This document shows positions 50,855 to 59,947 of a stretch of 64,000 bases of DNA, piece after piece. The notes beneath the pieces are model-generated. The model ran no database searches. It was not told the origin of the DNA and was given only the letters and a program-made list of their open reading frames with translations. The DNA is taken from positions 248,001 to 312,000 of the forward strand of contig NZ_SUNB01000001.1 of the NCBI RefSeq assembly GCF_007570825.1, written 5' to 3'. Both the position numbers and the translations under genes were made by a program. This DNA is from Pleionea sediminis. Its GTDB lineage: Bacteria > Pseudomonadota > Gammaproteobacteria > Enterobacterales > Kangiellaceae. The number at the start of each line of letters is the position of its first letter. The stretch's first letter is position 1.

Positions 50855-52642
50855 TTACGAAATCTTTTTCCATTGCTCCAAACTAATAGGCCCATTTTGA
50901 TCAGTTTCAGTAACTTCCATTGAGCGTTGCACAACACTTCGAGAATCCGTTTTTAGCTTGCAGTCCAAGTCTTCTTTAACATGCTCATCAATAGCAACTT
51001 GAATTTCAGCCCGCAAAGCCTCGAGCTGAGCAACGAATTGACTGTTGCCGGCATATTGAATCAAGCGACTATTAACAACAGCTTTTGCCAAGTCATATCG
51101 ATGATGTTCAATATATAGATTCGCTGCTGCACGTAACTCCGCCATTTGCATAGGAATAGAGTGGATTTTTGGCAAGGGTAAGTCGTTTAAATCAGGCACC
51201 CGCATAAATTTCTTCTTCTCATGTTTAAGTTCCGCGGCATCAAAAACATCCTGAATTTTCTTAAGACTACGATTGGTGTAAAAGCGAGATACTCGAGTAC
51301 CAATAAAGGCAAATAGCAAACCTCCCAAAAGTAATCCCGAAATAAATGTGGCCCAAAGATTATTTTTTGCAATCGCAAGAGCTGAAGCAACAACGGATTT
51401 ATCGAGATTAAGAAATTCGCCACCACTTGTTTCAATCGCATTATCGCCTTGAGTAGAGCTTAATTGACCAGTCAATTCTGTACTCTCTTTAGCGACAACA
51501 TCGTCAGTAACGACTTTATCTGTAACAACGTCATCCGAAACAACCGGCGGTTGAATACTTAACGTGACGGGTGTTTCTGATGCGAATACAGAAGATAACG
51601 AAGTATTTTCACTTTCAACTGGCTTAACATCCATTTCAACATTTTGTGCAAGTTCAACTTTACCAACCTCGGGCATCAATTCAGATTGTTGACTTGTAAC
51701 ATTTTGCTCAGCGACTTGAAGCTGTGCGCGCAACTCACGATTAGCTTGCTCCATGGCATCCAGTCGCTGCTGTTGTTCCATCAGCTCTTCACGCAACGAT
51801 GTCACAGCTGCGGACTGGGCCGCCATTGATTGATTGATTTCGATCTTCTCAGACGTTGAACTTTTTACATCAGAGGAATGAGAAGCAACTTTTGTTGACT
51901 CTGTTACGCCATAGTTTTGAGGAACCGTAATCTTAGCTCCCTCCAAAAGTTTATTTCGGTCACCCGATAAAAACGCATGCTGGTTGTTTTTAAATAACAC
52001 ATCCATCTTTTTATGCATTGATAAATCCGACGACCAACGGCTGGCAATTTTCCACAAGCTATCACCCCGCTGCACAACAATAGATTTACCTGAATCGATA
52101 ATCACAGGTTCTTCTTTGCGCGATGTGACGTTTGCTGCTGTGTTTTGAGAGCGGGCTTTTTTCAACAGCTCCTTAGCAGGAATAGTATTCACTGTGGGAA
52201 CTGAAGAACGGGAATTGCTTTCGATAGTTTTTGCTGGTCGACTATTAAGAGCAATGGATTTAGGGTCGAGAAAAAATGTAAGCTGCTTGTAGAAAATGCC
52301 ATTTCGATACTTTACTTCGATAATCGCATCAACATAAGGCTCTTTAATACGAGTTAATGAAGTCAATTCGACGTAATAATTTCCATTGTCATTAACAACT
52401 CGACCATCAATGCGTGGTAAATGATCTGGAAAGTTAATCCCAAATTTTTCATGCATTTGCTCATTTGCCAGCTTAATTTTAATGGATTCAAAATCGAGTG
52501 GATTGCCCAATAGCTTCAAGTCCACATTGAGCCGCTCATTCATAAATCCATTATTTTGCGGCTCACCCAGTCCGATAGCGAAGGAATGTGTAACTCCAGC
52601 AACGCTCATAGCAACGACCACAGGTCTTAACAACGACAACAT
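50855..52642 (-). CDS. fimV: FimV/HubP-like LysM-domain polar protein
   Basis: An inner-membrane protein with a large periplasmic part. In Vibrio and Pseudomonas, FimV/HubP proteins bind peptidoglycan at the poles and organise type IV pili, twitching and chemotaxis. The N-terminus carries the FimV signature: signal peptide, IGLGEPQNNGFMNERLNVDL, and DAIIEVKYRNGIFYKQLTFF. A LysM domain follows (about 190-245, VVQRGDSLWKIASRW), then a coiled coil (about 270-310), a low-complexity region, and a membrane segment (about 430-450, FISGLLLGGLLFAFIGT). At 595 residues it is shorter than most FimV. A C-terminal helical part is cytoplasmic. Confidence 0.85.
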   Translation of the reverse strand: MLSLLRPVVVAMSVAGVTHSFAIGLGEPQNNGFMNERLNVDLKLLGNPLDFESIKIKLANEQMHEKFGINFPDHLPRIDGRVVNDNGNYYVELTSLTRIKEPYVDAIIEVKYRNGIFYKQLTFFLDPKSIALNSRPAKTIESNSRSSVPTVNTIPAKELLKKARSQNTAANVTSRKEEPVIIDSGKSIVVQRGDSLWKIASRWSSDLSMHKKMDVLFKNNQHAFLSGDRNKLLEGAKITVPQNYGVTESTKVASHSSDVKSSTSEKIEINQSMAAQSAAVTSLREELMEQQQRLDAMEQANRELRAQLQVAEQNVTSQQSELMPEVGKVELAQNVEMDVKPVESENTSLSSVFASETPVTLSIQPPVVSDDVVTDKVVTDDVVAKESTELTGQLSSTQGDNAIETSGGEFLNLDKSVVASALAIAKNNLWATFISGLLLGGLLFAFIGTRVSRFYTNRSLKKIQDVFDAAELKHEKKKFMRVPDLNDLPLPKIHSIPMQMAELRAAANLYIEHHRYDLAKAVVNSRLIQYAGNSQFVAQLEALRAEIQVAIDEHVKEDLDCKLKTDSRSVVQRSMEVTETDQNGPISLEQWKKIS

Positions 52643-52717
52643 AAAAGACTCCCAGCAAAATTATCGCTTATTGCTATTAAATATAGTCGTTTGTGAACCA
52701 GTTAACTTGAGATATTT

Positions 52718-52749
52718 AATACTCTTTATTTCTATAAAGAGTATTTTTT
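52718..52749. terminator. strong hairpin with U-tract on the plus strand, between prmC and fimV
   Basis: A perfect 12-bp stem AATACTCTTTAT (52718-52729) and ATAAAGAGTATT (52734-52745), loop TTCT, followed by TTTTA on the plus strand. Both flanking genes are on the minus strand, where the trailing sequence is TTAAATATC, a poor U-tract. It may still stop minus-strand transcripts from prmC. Confidence 0.5.
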
Positions 52750-52786
52750 AGTGGTTTACCAGATTAAAATGATTTGAGCTGATGGC

Positions 52787-53623
52787 TTAGGAATGCCATT
52801 GCCCTATCGTAAAACGCGGATTATTACCGTAATCCTTAAAATTCTTTACGCCTTTGAATCCACGAGCTTCAAACAGAGAAATGACTTCTTCCGCCTGATT
52901 ATAGCCATGCTCAATGGCAAGCCATCCTTCGTTAATTAAATAATTTGGAGCCTTTTCAATGATTTGCTTGATATCAGCATACTCATCGTCACCGGCTGTC
53001 AACGCAGAAGACGGTTCAAACTTCAAATCACCCGACCGTAAATGCTCATCATCTTTTGCAATGTATGGCGGGTTACTCACAATGATATGAAACTGCTTTT
53101 CAGATTCAATGGGTTCAAACCAGCTTCCTTGGAGAAAGTTTATGTTTAATTTGTGTAACCGAGCATTTTCCTGCGCCACCTTCAGTGCAGCCAGACTGTT
53201 TTCAACAGCCGTCACTTTTGCCTTATCACACTCATACTTGATAGCAATCGCGATAGCTCCCGTTCCCGTACCTAAATCCAATACCTTTGGTGAACTCAAA
53301 TCCTTGACCACACTCAATGCCCAATCAACTAAAAGCTCTGTCTCAGGACGAGGGATCAGCGTATCAGGTGTTACTTTTAGAACTAATGAGTAAAACTCCC
53401 ATTCGCCAATAATATGAGCAACAGGTTCACCCTTAACTCTTCGCTCCAATAAGGCTCTGATATCGATCAGTTGTGAGTCGTCGATGGGTTCATCACCATA
53501 AGCACGAAGCCAACTACGATTTTTACCCATCGCCGCAGCAATCAATATCTCGGCATCAATTCGATTACAATCAGCATCTGGTAACTTAGGTAGGTATTCA
53601 GCCAGAATTGAATTAGGAGTCAC
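52787..53623 (-). CDS. prmC: peptide chain release factor N5-glutamine methyltransferase
   Basis: Methylates the glutamine of the GGQ motif in release factors RF1 and RF2. The SAM motif VLDLGTGTGAIAIAIKYE and the catalytic NPPY motif (IVSNPPYIAKDDEHL) are both present. Length 278 is normal. Its usual neighbour prfA is not adjacent here but 5.2 kb upstream on the same strand. A terminator lies just before it. Confidence 0.95.
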   Translation of the reverse strand: MTPNSILAEYLPKLPDADCNRIDAEILIAAAMGKNRSWLRAYGDEPIDDSQLIDIRALLERRVKGEPVAHIIGEWEFYSLVLKVTPDTLIPRPETELLVDWALSVVKDLSSPKVLDLGTGTGAIAIAIKYECDKAKVTAVENSLAALKVAQENARLHKLNINFLQGSWFEPIESEKQFHIIVSNPPYIAKDDEHLRSGDLKFEPSSALTAGDDEYADIKQIIEKAPNYLINEGWLAIEHGYNQAEEVISLFEARGFKGVKNFKDYGNNPRFTIGQWHS

Positions 53624-53641
53624 GATTATTTTTCATCCAAT

Positions 53642-53670
53642 AAAAAAGGGCATCATACGATGCCCTTTTC
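53642..53670. terminator. terminator between the M4 protease gene and prmC
   Basis: A perfect 11-bp stem AAAAGGGCATC (53644-53654) and GATGCCCTTTT (53659-53669) with an ATAC loop has U-tracts on both strands. On the minus strand it ends the protease transcript 25-50 bases after the stop, and so isolates prmC from it. Confidence 0.9.
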
Positions 53671-53694
53671 TTTGTATCAAGAGACTAATGTCGA

Positions 53695-56600
53695 TTATGC
53701 ACGACGACGTCCCATTGCAAGAGCTGCTAGTAAGAATAGAACGTAGAAAACTGTTCCGCTACTTACTTTGTTCCAACGACTTGCATCGTTAGGGAATAAG
53801 TCAGCTGCGTCTCCTACACCATCACCATCACTATCAGCACTGTTCGGATTAGTACCTAATGACTTAACTTCACGACCATCGCTCAGTCCATCGCCATCGG
53901 TATCAGAATTCAACGCGTCTGTACCTGCAGCAACTTCTTCTGCATTGGTTAGGCCGTCATTATCTGTATCCATATTGGGTGACATAAACTTCAAGTTATC
54001 GATAGATACTGTATCAGCAGTACTACTCAATAAAGAGTTTTTCGCGTACATCAAAGATACTGTGTGAGCACCTTTATCAACATCAACAGAGATTGTCTCT
54101 CCAGCTACAACACCGCTGTATTCAGCAACTGTCTCACCGTCAATAACAAGCTTGAACATATCAGCATCTTCTTCTGAATCCATGGTTAAGTCAAAACTCA
54201 ACACACCGTCATAGAAAATACCTGACATTGAAACTTCGGCAGTCTTGTCATTAGAAGTTGGATCAACTTTTAATACACCGTCAACTGGAGTCCAAGTCTC
54301 ACCATTTCCAGAAGCAGGAACCCAAACGTCATTTGCAGCATCAAAGCTATCAGCAAAGAACTCCAACGCATCAGCTGGTACTGAAGTTGCGTCGTTCAAT
54401 AAGCTTCCGCCCATTGCTTCTTCTGCGTTAGTGAAACCATCCGCATCCAAATCCAAAACGCCGTCTTCAGCAGCTAAAGGATCTAATCCCAAAGAAACTT
54501 CAAGACCATCGTAAACACCATCAGAATCGCTGTCTGCAACGAGAGGATCCGTTCCAGCGTCTAGCTCAGCGCTATCAGATAGGCCATCACTGTCAGTGTC
54601 TGCAGATACAGGATTGGTTGTTAAAGCAAATTCTTCAAGGTTGGTTAACCCATCTTCGTCACTATCAACCGCAGCGTCATCAGCATCTTCGGGATCTAAA
54701 CCGTAGTAGGTTTCATAAACATCAAGCATGCCATCGCCATCAGTATCTCTGGCTAGACCTTCGTAGTAAACGTTATCGATCCAAACAGTATCTTCACCAC
54801 TACTAACAGAACCATCTTTCACATATACAAAGACAACAACTTGCTCGCCGGCCTCTAGAGTGTAATTAACTTGTTGCCAATCGTTTTCACCAGAAACTCT
54901 AAGAACACGTAGGGCTTCATCAACGTTTGGACCTACATACAATTCAAAAAAGTCCCAATTACGCTCTGTTGAAGTTTTAAGATCGAAGGTTAAATCGCCA
55001 GCTTCTGCATCAATAGATAATACAGTTCCAGAAACTTGGTTGTTATCGATATCTTTATTTTGCAAACTGTACATACCACTAGCAGCGTAAACGTTAGTTA
55101 ACTCAAAACCATTAGTTGCAAATTGAGGATCAAGATCGACGAAATCTGAAGCATCTTGAGTTTCAAAGTCATAAACAACCGATAAGTTTAATCCTTGAGG
55201 CGAATTACTTGATGCGTCAGAAGGATCGGTATTAGTACGGAACTCATAAAGATTTGAATAGCCATCTTCGTCAGCATCTTCGCTGGCATCGTCACCATTC
55301 AAAGCATTTAAGCCATACTGAACTTCCCAGCCATCAGTCATGCCGTCACCGTCAGAATCCGAATCCATAACTTCAGTACCGAAAGTTAATAACTCGTCAC
55401 CGTCGGTTAATCCGTCATTATCTGAATCTTTATCTTTAGGATCGTAACCTTCTAACATTTCAACGCGATTGGTAATTCCGTCGCCATCGAAATCGGCAGC
55501 GCCATCAGCCGCGGATTGCGGATCAAAACCGATAATCATTTCAGCAAAATCTGAAATTCCATCACGGTCAGAATCGACACCGTCGCCATCACAAGTTGCA
55601 CCGACTGTATTCATTGCACTGAAAACGTCAGCCCAATTATAATCTAGGTCGATCGCAGCCATGATAACGCCACATGCACCACCAGCCATTGTTTCACTGG
55701 GAGTCCAGTACGCTTGGTTCGCTAAAACAAAAACGTCAAAAGCCGTTTTTGGATTCCAACCTTCAGTGTTTGATAGTAAGTAGTAAGCTCGATTGTAAAC
55801 ACCTGAGCTGAAGTGAACATCCATACCGTTATAGTAGTCGTCAAAATGATCAATTGAACGACCGTCTAGAGAAGGAGTTTCAAAATAACGCAGACCACCT
55901 TCACTTCTAAAAATATCACTTCCAACAAACCAGTCGACAGAACCTTTCCAGTAGTATTCACCGGCCTCTCCAGCGATATCAGAGAAAGCTTCGTTCATAC
56001 CACCTGACTCACCCGAATAAATTAAATCTGAGTTGAAGTCGGTAAAACCGTGGCTGATTTCATGAACCGATACGTTGATATCGACCAACGGGTAGAACAT
56101 AGATTGACCGTCTCCAAACAACATAGAGTCGCCAGTCCAGTAAGCATTTTCGTGGTTAGTTCCATAATGCACTTTCATAGAAAGTTGGAAAGGAAGCGGC
56201 GCATCGTCGTACCACTCTCTGTACATATCAAAAGCAACGTTACCGAAATAGAAAGCATCGTTAATTGGCGAATAAGCACCGTTAATTTCTTTATAAGTAT
56301 TTTCAGCACATGCGAAAGTGAAGGCGTCATTCAAAGATTGGTTGGTAGTATGTTGCAAATCAACCGCTCGAACGTTTTCATTTTCAAGCGAACAGGTTCC
56401 GTCGCCCAAATCAGTACCATTCAACGCAGGATAATCAGTTCCGTACTCATAACGACCAACTTTTTCATTTCCACCAGGTCCGGTCACGTCAAAGTGTTGT
56501 AACGCATTCCAGTTGTCAAGAATCTCACCTGAGTTTGCGTCAACAATAAACATATGACGAACAAGGTGCTTGTCGCTGTTTAATGCACGAAGCTCAACAT

Positions 56601-57120
56601 GATAAGCAAGAGTTGCTTTACCTTTGTTGTTTAACGTCTTGTTGAAATAAACAACTAAGTCTGCGTTTTTGCGATCAAACTCAGAAAGCTTGCCAAGCTT
56701 GGTTTCTGCTTTAGCAATAACGCTTGAAAGGATGTCTGACTTACCCATTTTTGGAGTCACGTTACCTTTAAGATCTTTTTCGATATCAGAAATAACGTAA
56801 CCAGAGAAATAAGTATCTTTACGCTTTAAGTTATCATGACTCGTTACTTGCTCCCCCCAAACAGGAACGCCCAAGTAAGTCTGCTGGAAACGCTGATGCG
56901 TATTTCCTTTAGCGTCAGTCATTGATTTTAATTGTTTGAAATCGTAATTCTTGTTCATTTTGAAGTGCGATTTCAAAGCACTTGAGTCAGCTTTGCCAGA
57001 TTTTGTTAGCACGCTTAACTCATGATTCATTTTATTCACAGCATGCTTTTCTGCTGCATTTGCGTATGATCCTACGAGTAGAGTAGAAACCACACTGGTC
57101 CAAATAATTGATTTTTTCAT
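53695..57120 (-). CDS. secreted M4 (thermolysin-like) metalloprotease with Ca-binding repeats and C-terminal anchor
   Basis: An exported zinc protease of 1141 residues from the ATG chosen here (preceded by GGGATGGGAAAACAC; an in-frame ATG four codons upstream has its ribosome site too close). Order: signal peptide; FTP and PepSY propeptide domains (to about 210); M4 catalytic domain with HEISH (353-357), GGMNEAFSD and the third-site DVHFSSGVYN; M4 C-terminal helical domain (to about 510). Then three blocks of thrombospondin type-3 Asp-rich repeats (DTDGDGLSDG type) alternate with two beta-sandwich domains (about 650-765 and 910-1030). The end, SSGTVFYVLFLLAALAMGRRRA, is a hydrophobic segment plus arginines, like sorting or anchor signals. 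Confidence 0.93.
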   Translation of the reverse strand: MKKSIIWTSVVSTLLVGSYANAAEKHAVNKMNHELSVLTKSGKADSSALKSHFKMNKNYDFKQLKSMTDAKGNTHQRFQQTYLGVPVWGEQVTSHDNLKRKDTYFSGYVISDIEKDLKGNVTPKMGKSDILSSVIAKAETKLGKLSEFDRKNADLVVYFNKTLNNKGKATLAYHVELRALNSDKHLVRHMFIVDANSGEILDNWNALQHFDVTGPGGNEKVGRYEYGTDYPALNGTDLGDGTCSLENENVRAVDLQHTTNQSLNDAFTFACAENTYKEINGAYSPINDAFYFGNVAFDMYREWYDDAPLPFQLSMKVHYGTNHENAYWTGDSMLFGDGQSMFYPLVDINVSVHEISHGFTDFNSDLIYSGESGGMNEAFSDIAGEAGEYYWKGSVDWFVGSDIFRSEGGLRYFETPSLDGRSIDHFDDYYNGMDVHFSSGVYNRAYYLLSNTEGWNPKTAFDVFVLANQAYWTPSETMAGGACGVIMAAIDLDYNWADVFSAMNTVGATCDGDGVDSDRDGISDFAEMIIGFDPQSAADGAADFDGDGITNRVEMLEGYDPKDKDSDNDGLTDGDELLTFGTEVMDSDSDGDGMTDGWEVQYGLNALNGDDASEDADEDGYSNLYEFRTNTDPSDASSNSPQGLNLSVVYDFETQDASDFVDLDPQFATNGFELTNVYAASGMYSLQNKDIDNNQVSGTVLSIDAEAGDLTFDLKTSTERNWDFFELYVGPNVDEALRVLRVSGENDWQQVNYTLEAGEQVVVFVYVKDGSVSSGEDTVWIDNVYYEGLARDTDGDGMLDVYETYYGLDPEDADDAAVDSDEDGLTNLEEFALTTNPVSADTDSDGLSDSAELDAGTDPLVADSDSDGVYDGLEVSLGLDPLAAEDGVLDLDADGFTNAEEAMGGSLLNDATSVPADALEFFADSFDAANDVWVPASGNGETWTPVDGVLKVDPTSNDKTAEVSMSGIFYDGVLSFDLTMDSEEDADMFKLVIDGETVAEYSGVVAGETISVDVDKGAHTVSLMYAKNSLLSSTADTVSIDNLKFMSPNMDTDNDGLTNAEEVAAGTDALNSDTDGDGLSDGREVKSLGTNPNSADSDGDGVGDAADLFPNDASRWNKVSSGTVFYVLFLLAALAMGRRRA

Positions 57121-57136
57121 GTGTTTTCCCATCCCT

Positions 57137-57652
57137 TTAGAAGTTTACTTGTACGCCGATGTTGTACGAGCGTAACTCAGCATCGCTAGTATCGATAAGC
57201 TGTACCGCTTCAACATACAAACGAATGTCTTCTGCAACTTCATAATCCGCGCCTAAACCATACGATAAATCAGAGTCAGTCTCTTCATAGCGGAAAATGT
57301 TGTTCTTAGCTTGAAATTTCGCTTGGCTATAACCGATTAAGCCATACGCATTAAACGTTTCTTTTGGCATCAGGTCATATTTTACGAAAACGCTTGCTAA
57401 GTAATCGATGGAAAACTTTGCTTCGCTACCTAAAATGTCGATGTTATCTTCGTGTGCTTTAAATCCAACTTTTCCAACAATCGAAAAGTTATCTTGAAAG
57501 CGGTATTGATAAGCGAGTGAGATGTTATTTGATTGAGCTTCAAACGATGAGTCTTCATAAGATGTTTTATTAACATCTATCCCCAAGCTAGACTCAGCTG
57601 ATGCAGACAATGCGAAGCATGCCGCAACACCAGCAAAAAGAACGTGTTTCAT
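57137..57652 (-). CDS. small outer-membrane beta-barrel protein (OmpX-like)
   Basis: A 171-residue exported protein. A signal peptide ends at ALSASAES; alternating hydrophobic strands such as SLAYQYRFQDNFSIVGKVGFK and YLASVFVKYDLM fit an eight-stranded barrel. The C-terminus IGVQVNF ends in Phe, the barrel-assembly signal. It is followed within 16 bases by the M4 protease gene and probably shares its transcript. GGAGAAGAA precedes the ATG. Function unknown: porin-like, adhesive or protease-linked roles are all possible. Confidence 0.85.
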   Translation of the reverse strand: MKHVLFAGVAACFALSASAESSLGIDVNKTSYEDSSFEAQSNNISLAYQYRFQDNFSIVGKVGFKAHEDNIDILGSEAKFSIDYLASVFVKYDLMPKETFNAYGLIGYSQAKFQAKNNIFRYEETDSDLSYGLGADYEVAEDIRLYVEAVQLIDTSDAELRSYNIGVQVNF

Positions 57653-57708
57653 TTCTTCTCCTTGATCGAGTTTTATTGTATTTAAAGGTCCATCCGCAAG
57701 CTAACATC

Positions 57709-57732
57709 GAAAAAATGTCATCGCAATGACAT
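57709..57732 (-). terminator. terminator or attenuator ahead of the barrel gene
   Basis: On the minus strand the stem ATGTCAT-TGCG-ATGACAT is followed by TTTTTT. It could end the aspartoacylase transcript, whose stop is 180 bases upstream, or act as an attenuator in the leader of the barrel/protease operon. Confidence 0.65.
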
Positions 57733-57830
57733 CTCTAGTGAAATATTCACAATGTTTTGTGATTGACGACACATTATGAAATAGGGTTTGACGAGTCAAA
57801 AAAATATCATTTCGAAATATTTGTACAAAT
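57715..57830. promoter_or_regulatory. palindrome-rich control region upstream of the barrel/protease operon
   Basis: Five inverted repeats lie in 116 bases: ATGTCAT/ATGACAT (57715-57732), TCACAA/TTGTGA (57747-57762), TTTGAC/GTCAAA (57787-57800), ATTTCGAAAT (57809-57818) and ATTTGTACAAAT (57819-57830). On the minus strand TTGACT (57794-57799) and CATAAT (57773-57778) are possible -35 and -10 boxes, 15 bases apart; the first lies inside the TTTGAC palindrome. Confidence 0.5.
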
Positions 57831-57910
57831 AAAAACCTATTTATAAAACAAATTTCAGAGATACTCAGAAATTAATAGCGTTATCGAATGAAAGGCGTCG
57901 CTTGAAGAAA

Positions 57911-58807
57911 TTAACCAGGAATTTTTATTGTCGATTTTTTAAGCGTGCAAAAAGCAATGTTTTGATCATAGTAAGCGGCTTCATTGATGAAGCTAATGTA
58001 AGTCGGCGATCCCGTATAAGGGATATCTCCATCCATAATATTGCGAAAAACAACATCACCTTCCTTTATAGAGATAAAATCTTTGTTCTGGATCGACTCA
58101 TGGATACAAGCTACGATATTGCCATTTTTATCGACAGGGTATTTAACTTTACCCGTGTATTCGAAGACTTCTATCGATGGCGGTAAATTTTTTACTGCAT
58201 CTTTATTCCATAGCTCGACGAAATCGAGCAGCTGATAAGTGGCTTGCTCAGTTTTTTCAATGACCTGATGATTTAACAACCCTTGCGCGACAGGCCCAAC
58301 TTCAACGATCAGGTTCTTATTAGCTAATGCGCATAAAAAATGATGGTCGGGAATTAACTCAGCTTCCGATGTTACGACAACATCATCACGTTGTTTCTTC
58401 ATATACGCCATCATTTTATGGTGAAAGGTATCATGCAATGTCAGCACTAAATTGACACCCATGTTCGCCGTTGTGGTATGTAAATCGATAATTAAATCGT
58501 AATTGCACTTCCCTTTCGGTCCAAGTTGTTCAACCAACTGATGAGCTCTTTGTATTTCGATCCCACTTAAAGAGTCATCTTTTAATACCTTTTCACTAAA
58601 ACAACGATTTAAATCTTTATCCAAATAGCGTCGGTTCGCTTTAACCGCTTGAGGATTACCAATTAAAATGTCAACTTTTAACCCTTCGCGGCGTAGCAAC
58701 TCTGGACGTCTAAGCCACTTATTAATTAAAAAGACGCCAGTTGACTCGTTGCCGTGAGTACCACCAACAATAAGAATTTTATTAACGACATCTTGCTCTG
58801 CAGGCAT
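57911..58807 (-). CDS. aspartoacylase-like M14 zinc deacylase
   Basis: A 298-residue member of the succinylglutamate desuccinylase/aspartoacylase family, which removes acyl groups from N-acyl amino acids. Zinc ligands are His18 and Glu21 in GGTHGNESTG, with the third His in IDLHTTTANMG. DLNRCF and IVEVGPVAQG are further aspartoacylase-type motifs. The true substrate is uncertain: N-acetylaspartate or another N-acyl amino acid. It lies just after prfA on the same strand, 18 bases away, so it is probably co-transcribed with hemA-prfA. Confidence 0.88.
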   Translation of the reverse strand: MPAEQDVVNKILIVGGTHGNESTGVFLINKWLRRPELLRREGLKVDILIGNPQAVKANRRYLDKDLNRCFSEKVLKDDSLSGIEIQRAHQLVEQLGPKGKCNYDLIIDLHTTTANMGVNLVLTLHDTFHHKMMAYMKKQRDDVVVTSEAELIPDHHFLCALANKNLIVEVGPVAQGLLNHQVIEKTEQATYQLLDFVELWNKDAVKNLPPSIEVFEYTGKVKYPVDKNGNIVACIHESIQNKDFISIKEGDVVFRNIMDGDIPYTGSPTYISFINEAAYYDQNIAFCTLKKSTIKIPG

Positions 58808-58825
58808 ATAATTTCACTTAGAAAA

Positions 58826-59914
58826 TTAATTCGACTCCGACATCGCCGCCAACTGATCGGCCTGGTGTTCGTTAATTAAAGGGTCAATAACTTGCGCTAA
58901 ATCACCTTCCATAATTTCATCTAACTTGTATAAAGTTAAATTAATTCGGTGATCGGTCATTCGCCCCTGAGGAAAGTTGTAGGTTCTTATACGCTCGCTG
59001 CGATCACCACTTCCAACCAAAGAGCGCCGTGCTTCAGTTTCTTCACTCTTCGCTTGCTCTTGCTGTGCTGCGAGCAAACGAGACTTCAACATCGACATCG
59101 CTTTTGCACGATTTTTATGTTGCGAACGCTCTTCTTGACACTCAACAACGACACCCGTCGGTAAATGCGTAATTCGAATTGCAGAATCTGTTTTGTTAAC
59201 GTGCTGACCGCCCGCACCTGACGCACGAAAAGTATCAACCCGCAAATCCGAAGGATTGATATCAATCTCATCCATTTCATCCGCTTCAGGTAACACTGCG
59301 ACCGTACAAGCCGAGGTGTGAACACGCCCTTGTGACTCTGTTTCCGGCACACGTTGCACACGATGGGCCCCTGACTCAAATTTTAGTCGAGAATAAACAC
59401 TATCGCCTGCAATGCGGCAGATTATTTCTTTATAGCCGCCATGTTCTCCGGCGTTTTCACTTAAGACTTCCATTTGCCAACGATTTCGTTCAGCGTATTT
59501 TGAATACATACGAAATAAATCGCCCGCAAAAATAGCGGCTTCATCACCGCCCGTTCCAGCACGCACTTCTAAGTAAATATTTTTCTCATCGTTAGGATCT
59601 TTTGGCAGCAATAACTTTTGCAATTCGACTTCTAAAACTTCTTTTTGCTGCTTCCCTTCTTTAAGCTCTTCTTGCGCCATTTCTCGCATGTCGGGATCAG
59701 AGTCTTTAAGCATTTCTTCAGCGGACTCAATGGCACCCGTCGCTTCAGTGTATGCGTTAAACGTTTTTACAACATCTTCAAGTTGAGAATATTCTTTCGA
59801 CAAATCCCGAAATTTATTTTGATCACTAATCACATCAGGATCACCTAACAGAGCAGAAATCTCCTCGTGCCGTTCCACTAATGATTCTAATTTAACGCGA
59901 ATCGAATCTTTCAT
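58826..59914 (-). CDS. prfA: peptide chain release factor 1
   Basis: Ends translation at UAA and UAG. The peptidyl-tRNA hydrolysis motif GGQ is in [16 protein letters not shown], and the codon-reading tripeptide PxT is PET in [17 protein letters not shown] (PAT in E. coli). Length 362 is normal. It lies 33 bases after hemA in the conserved hemA-prfA order. Confidence 0.97.
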   Translation of the reverse strand: MKDSIRVKLESLVERHEEISALLGDPDVISDQNKFRDLSKEYSQLEDVVKTFNAYTEATGAIESAEEMLKDSDPDMREMAQEELKEGKQQKEVLEVELQKLLLPKDPNDEKNIYLEVRAGTGGDEAAIFAGDLFRMYSKYAERNRWQMEVLSENAGEHGGYKEIICRIAGDSVYSRLKFESGAHRVQRVPETESQGRVHTSACTVAVLPEADEMDEIDINPSDLRVDTFRASGAGGQHVNKTDSAIRITHLPTGVVVECQEERSQHKNRAKAMSMLKSRLLAAQQEQAKSEETEARRSLVGSGDRSERIRTYNFPQGRMTDHRINLTLYKLDEIMEGDLAQVIDPLINEHQADQLAAMSESN

Positions 59915-59947
59915 TATTTTTTGATTCCAATCAAATGTTACGAGTTA

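Noticed and set aside
53768-54700. Tandem DNA repeats in the end of the protease gene, seen first as a possible CRISPR or satellite
   Set aside because: The periodicity is that of coded Asp-rich calcium-binding repeats; units vary in sequence and spacing and stay in frame.
56050-56502. 150-codon open frame on the plus strand, antisense to the M4 protease
   Set aside because: It lies fully inside the conserved catalytic domain of the protease on the other strand, has no ribosome site and a basic, unnatural composition.
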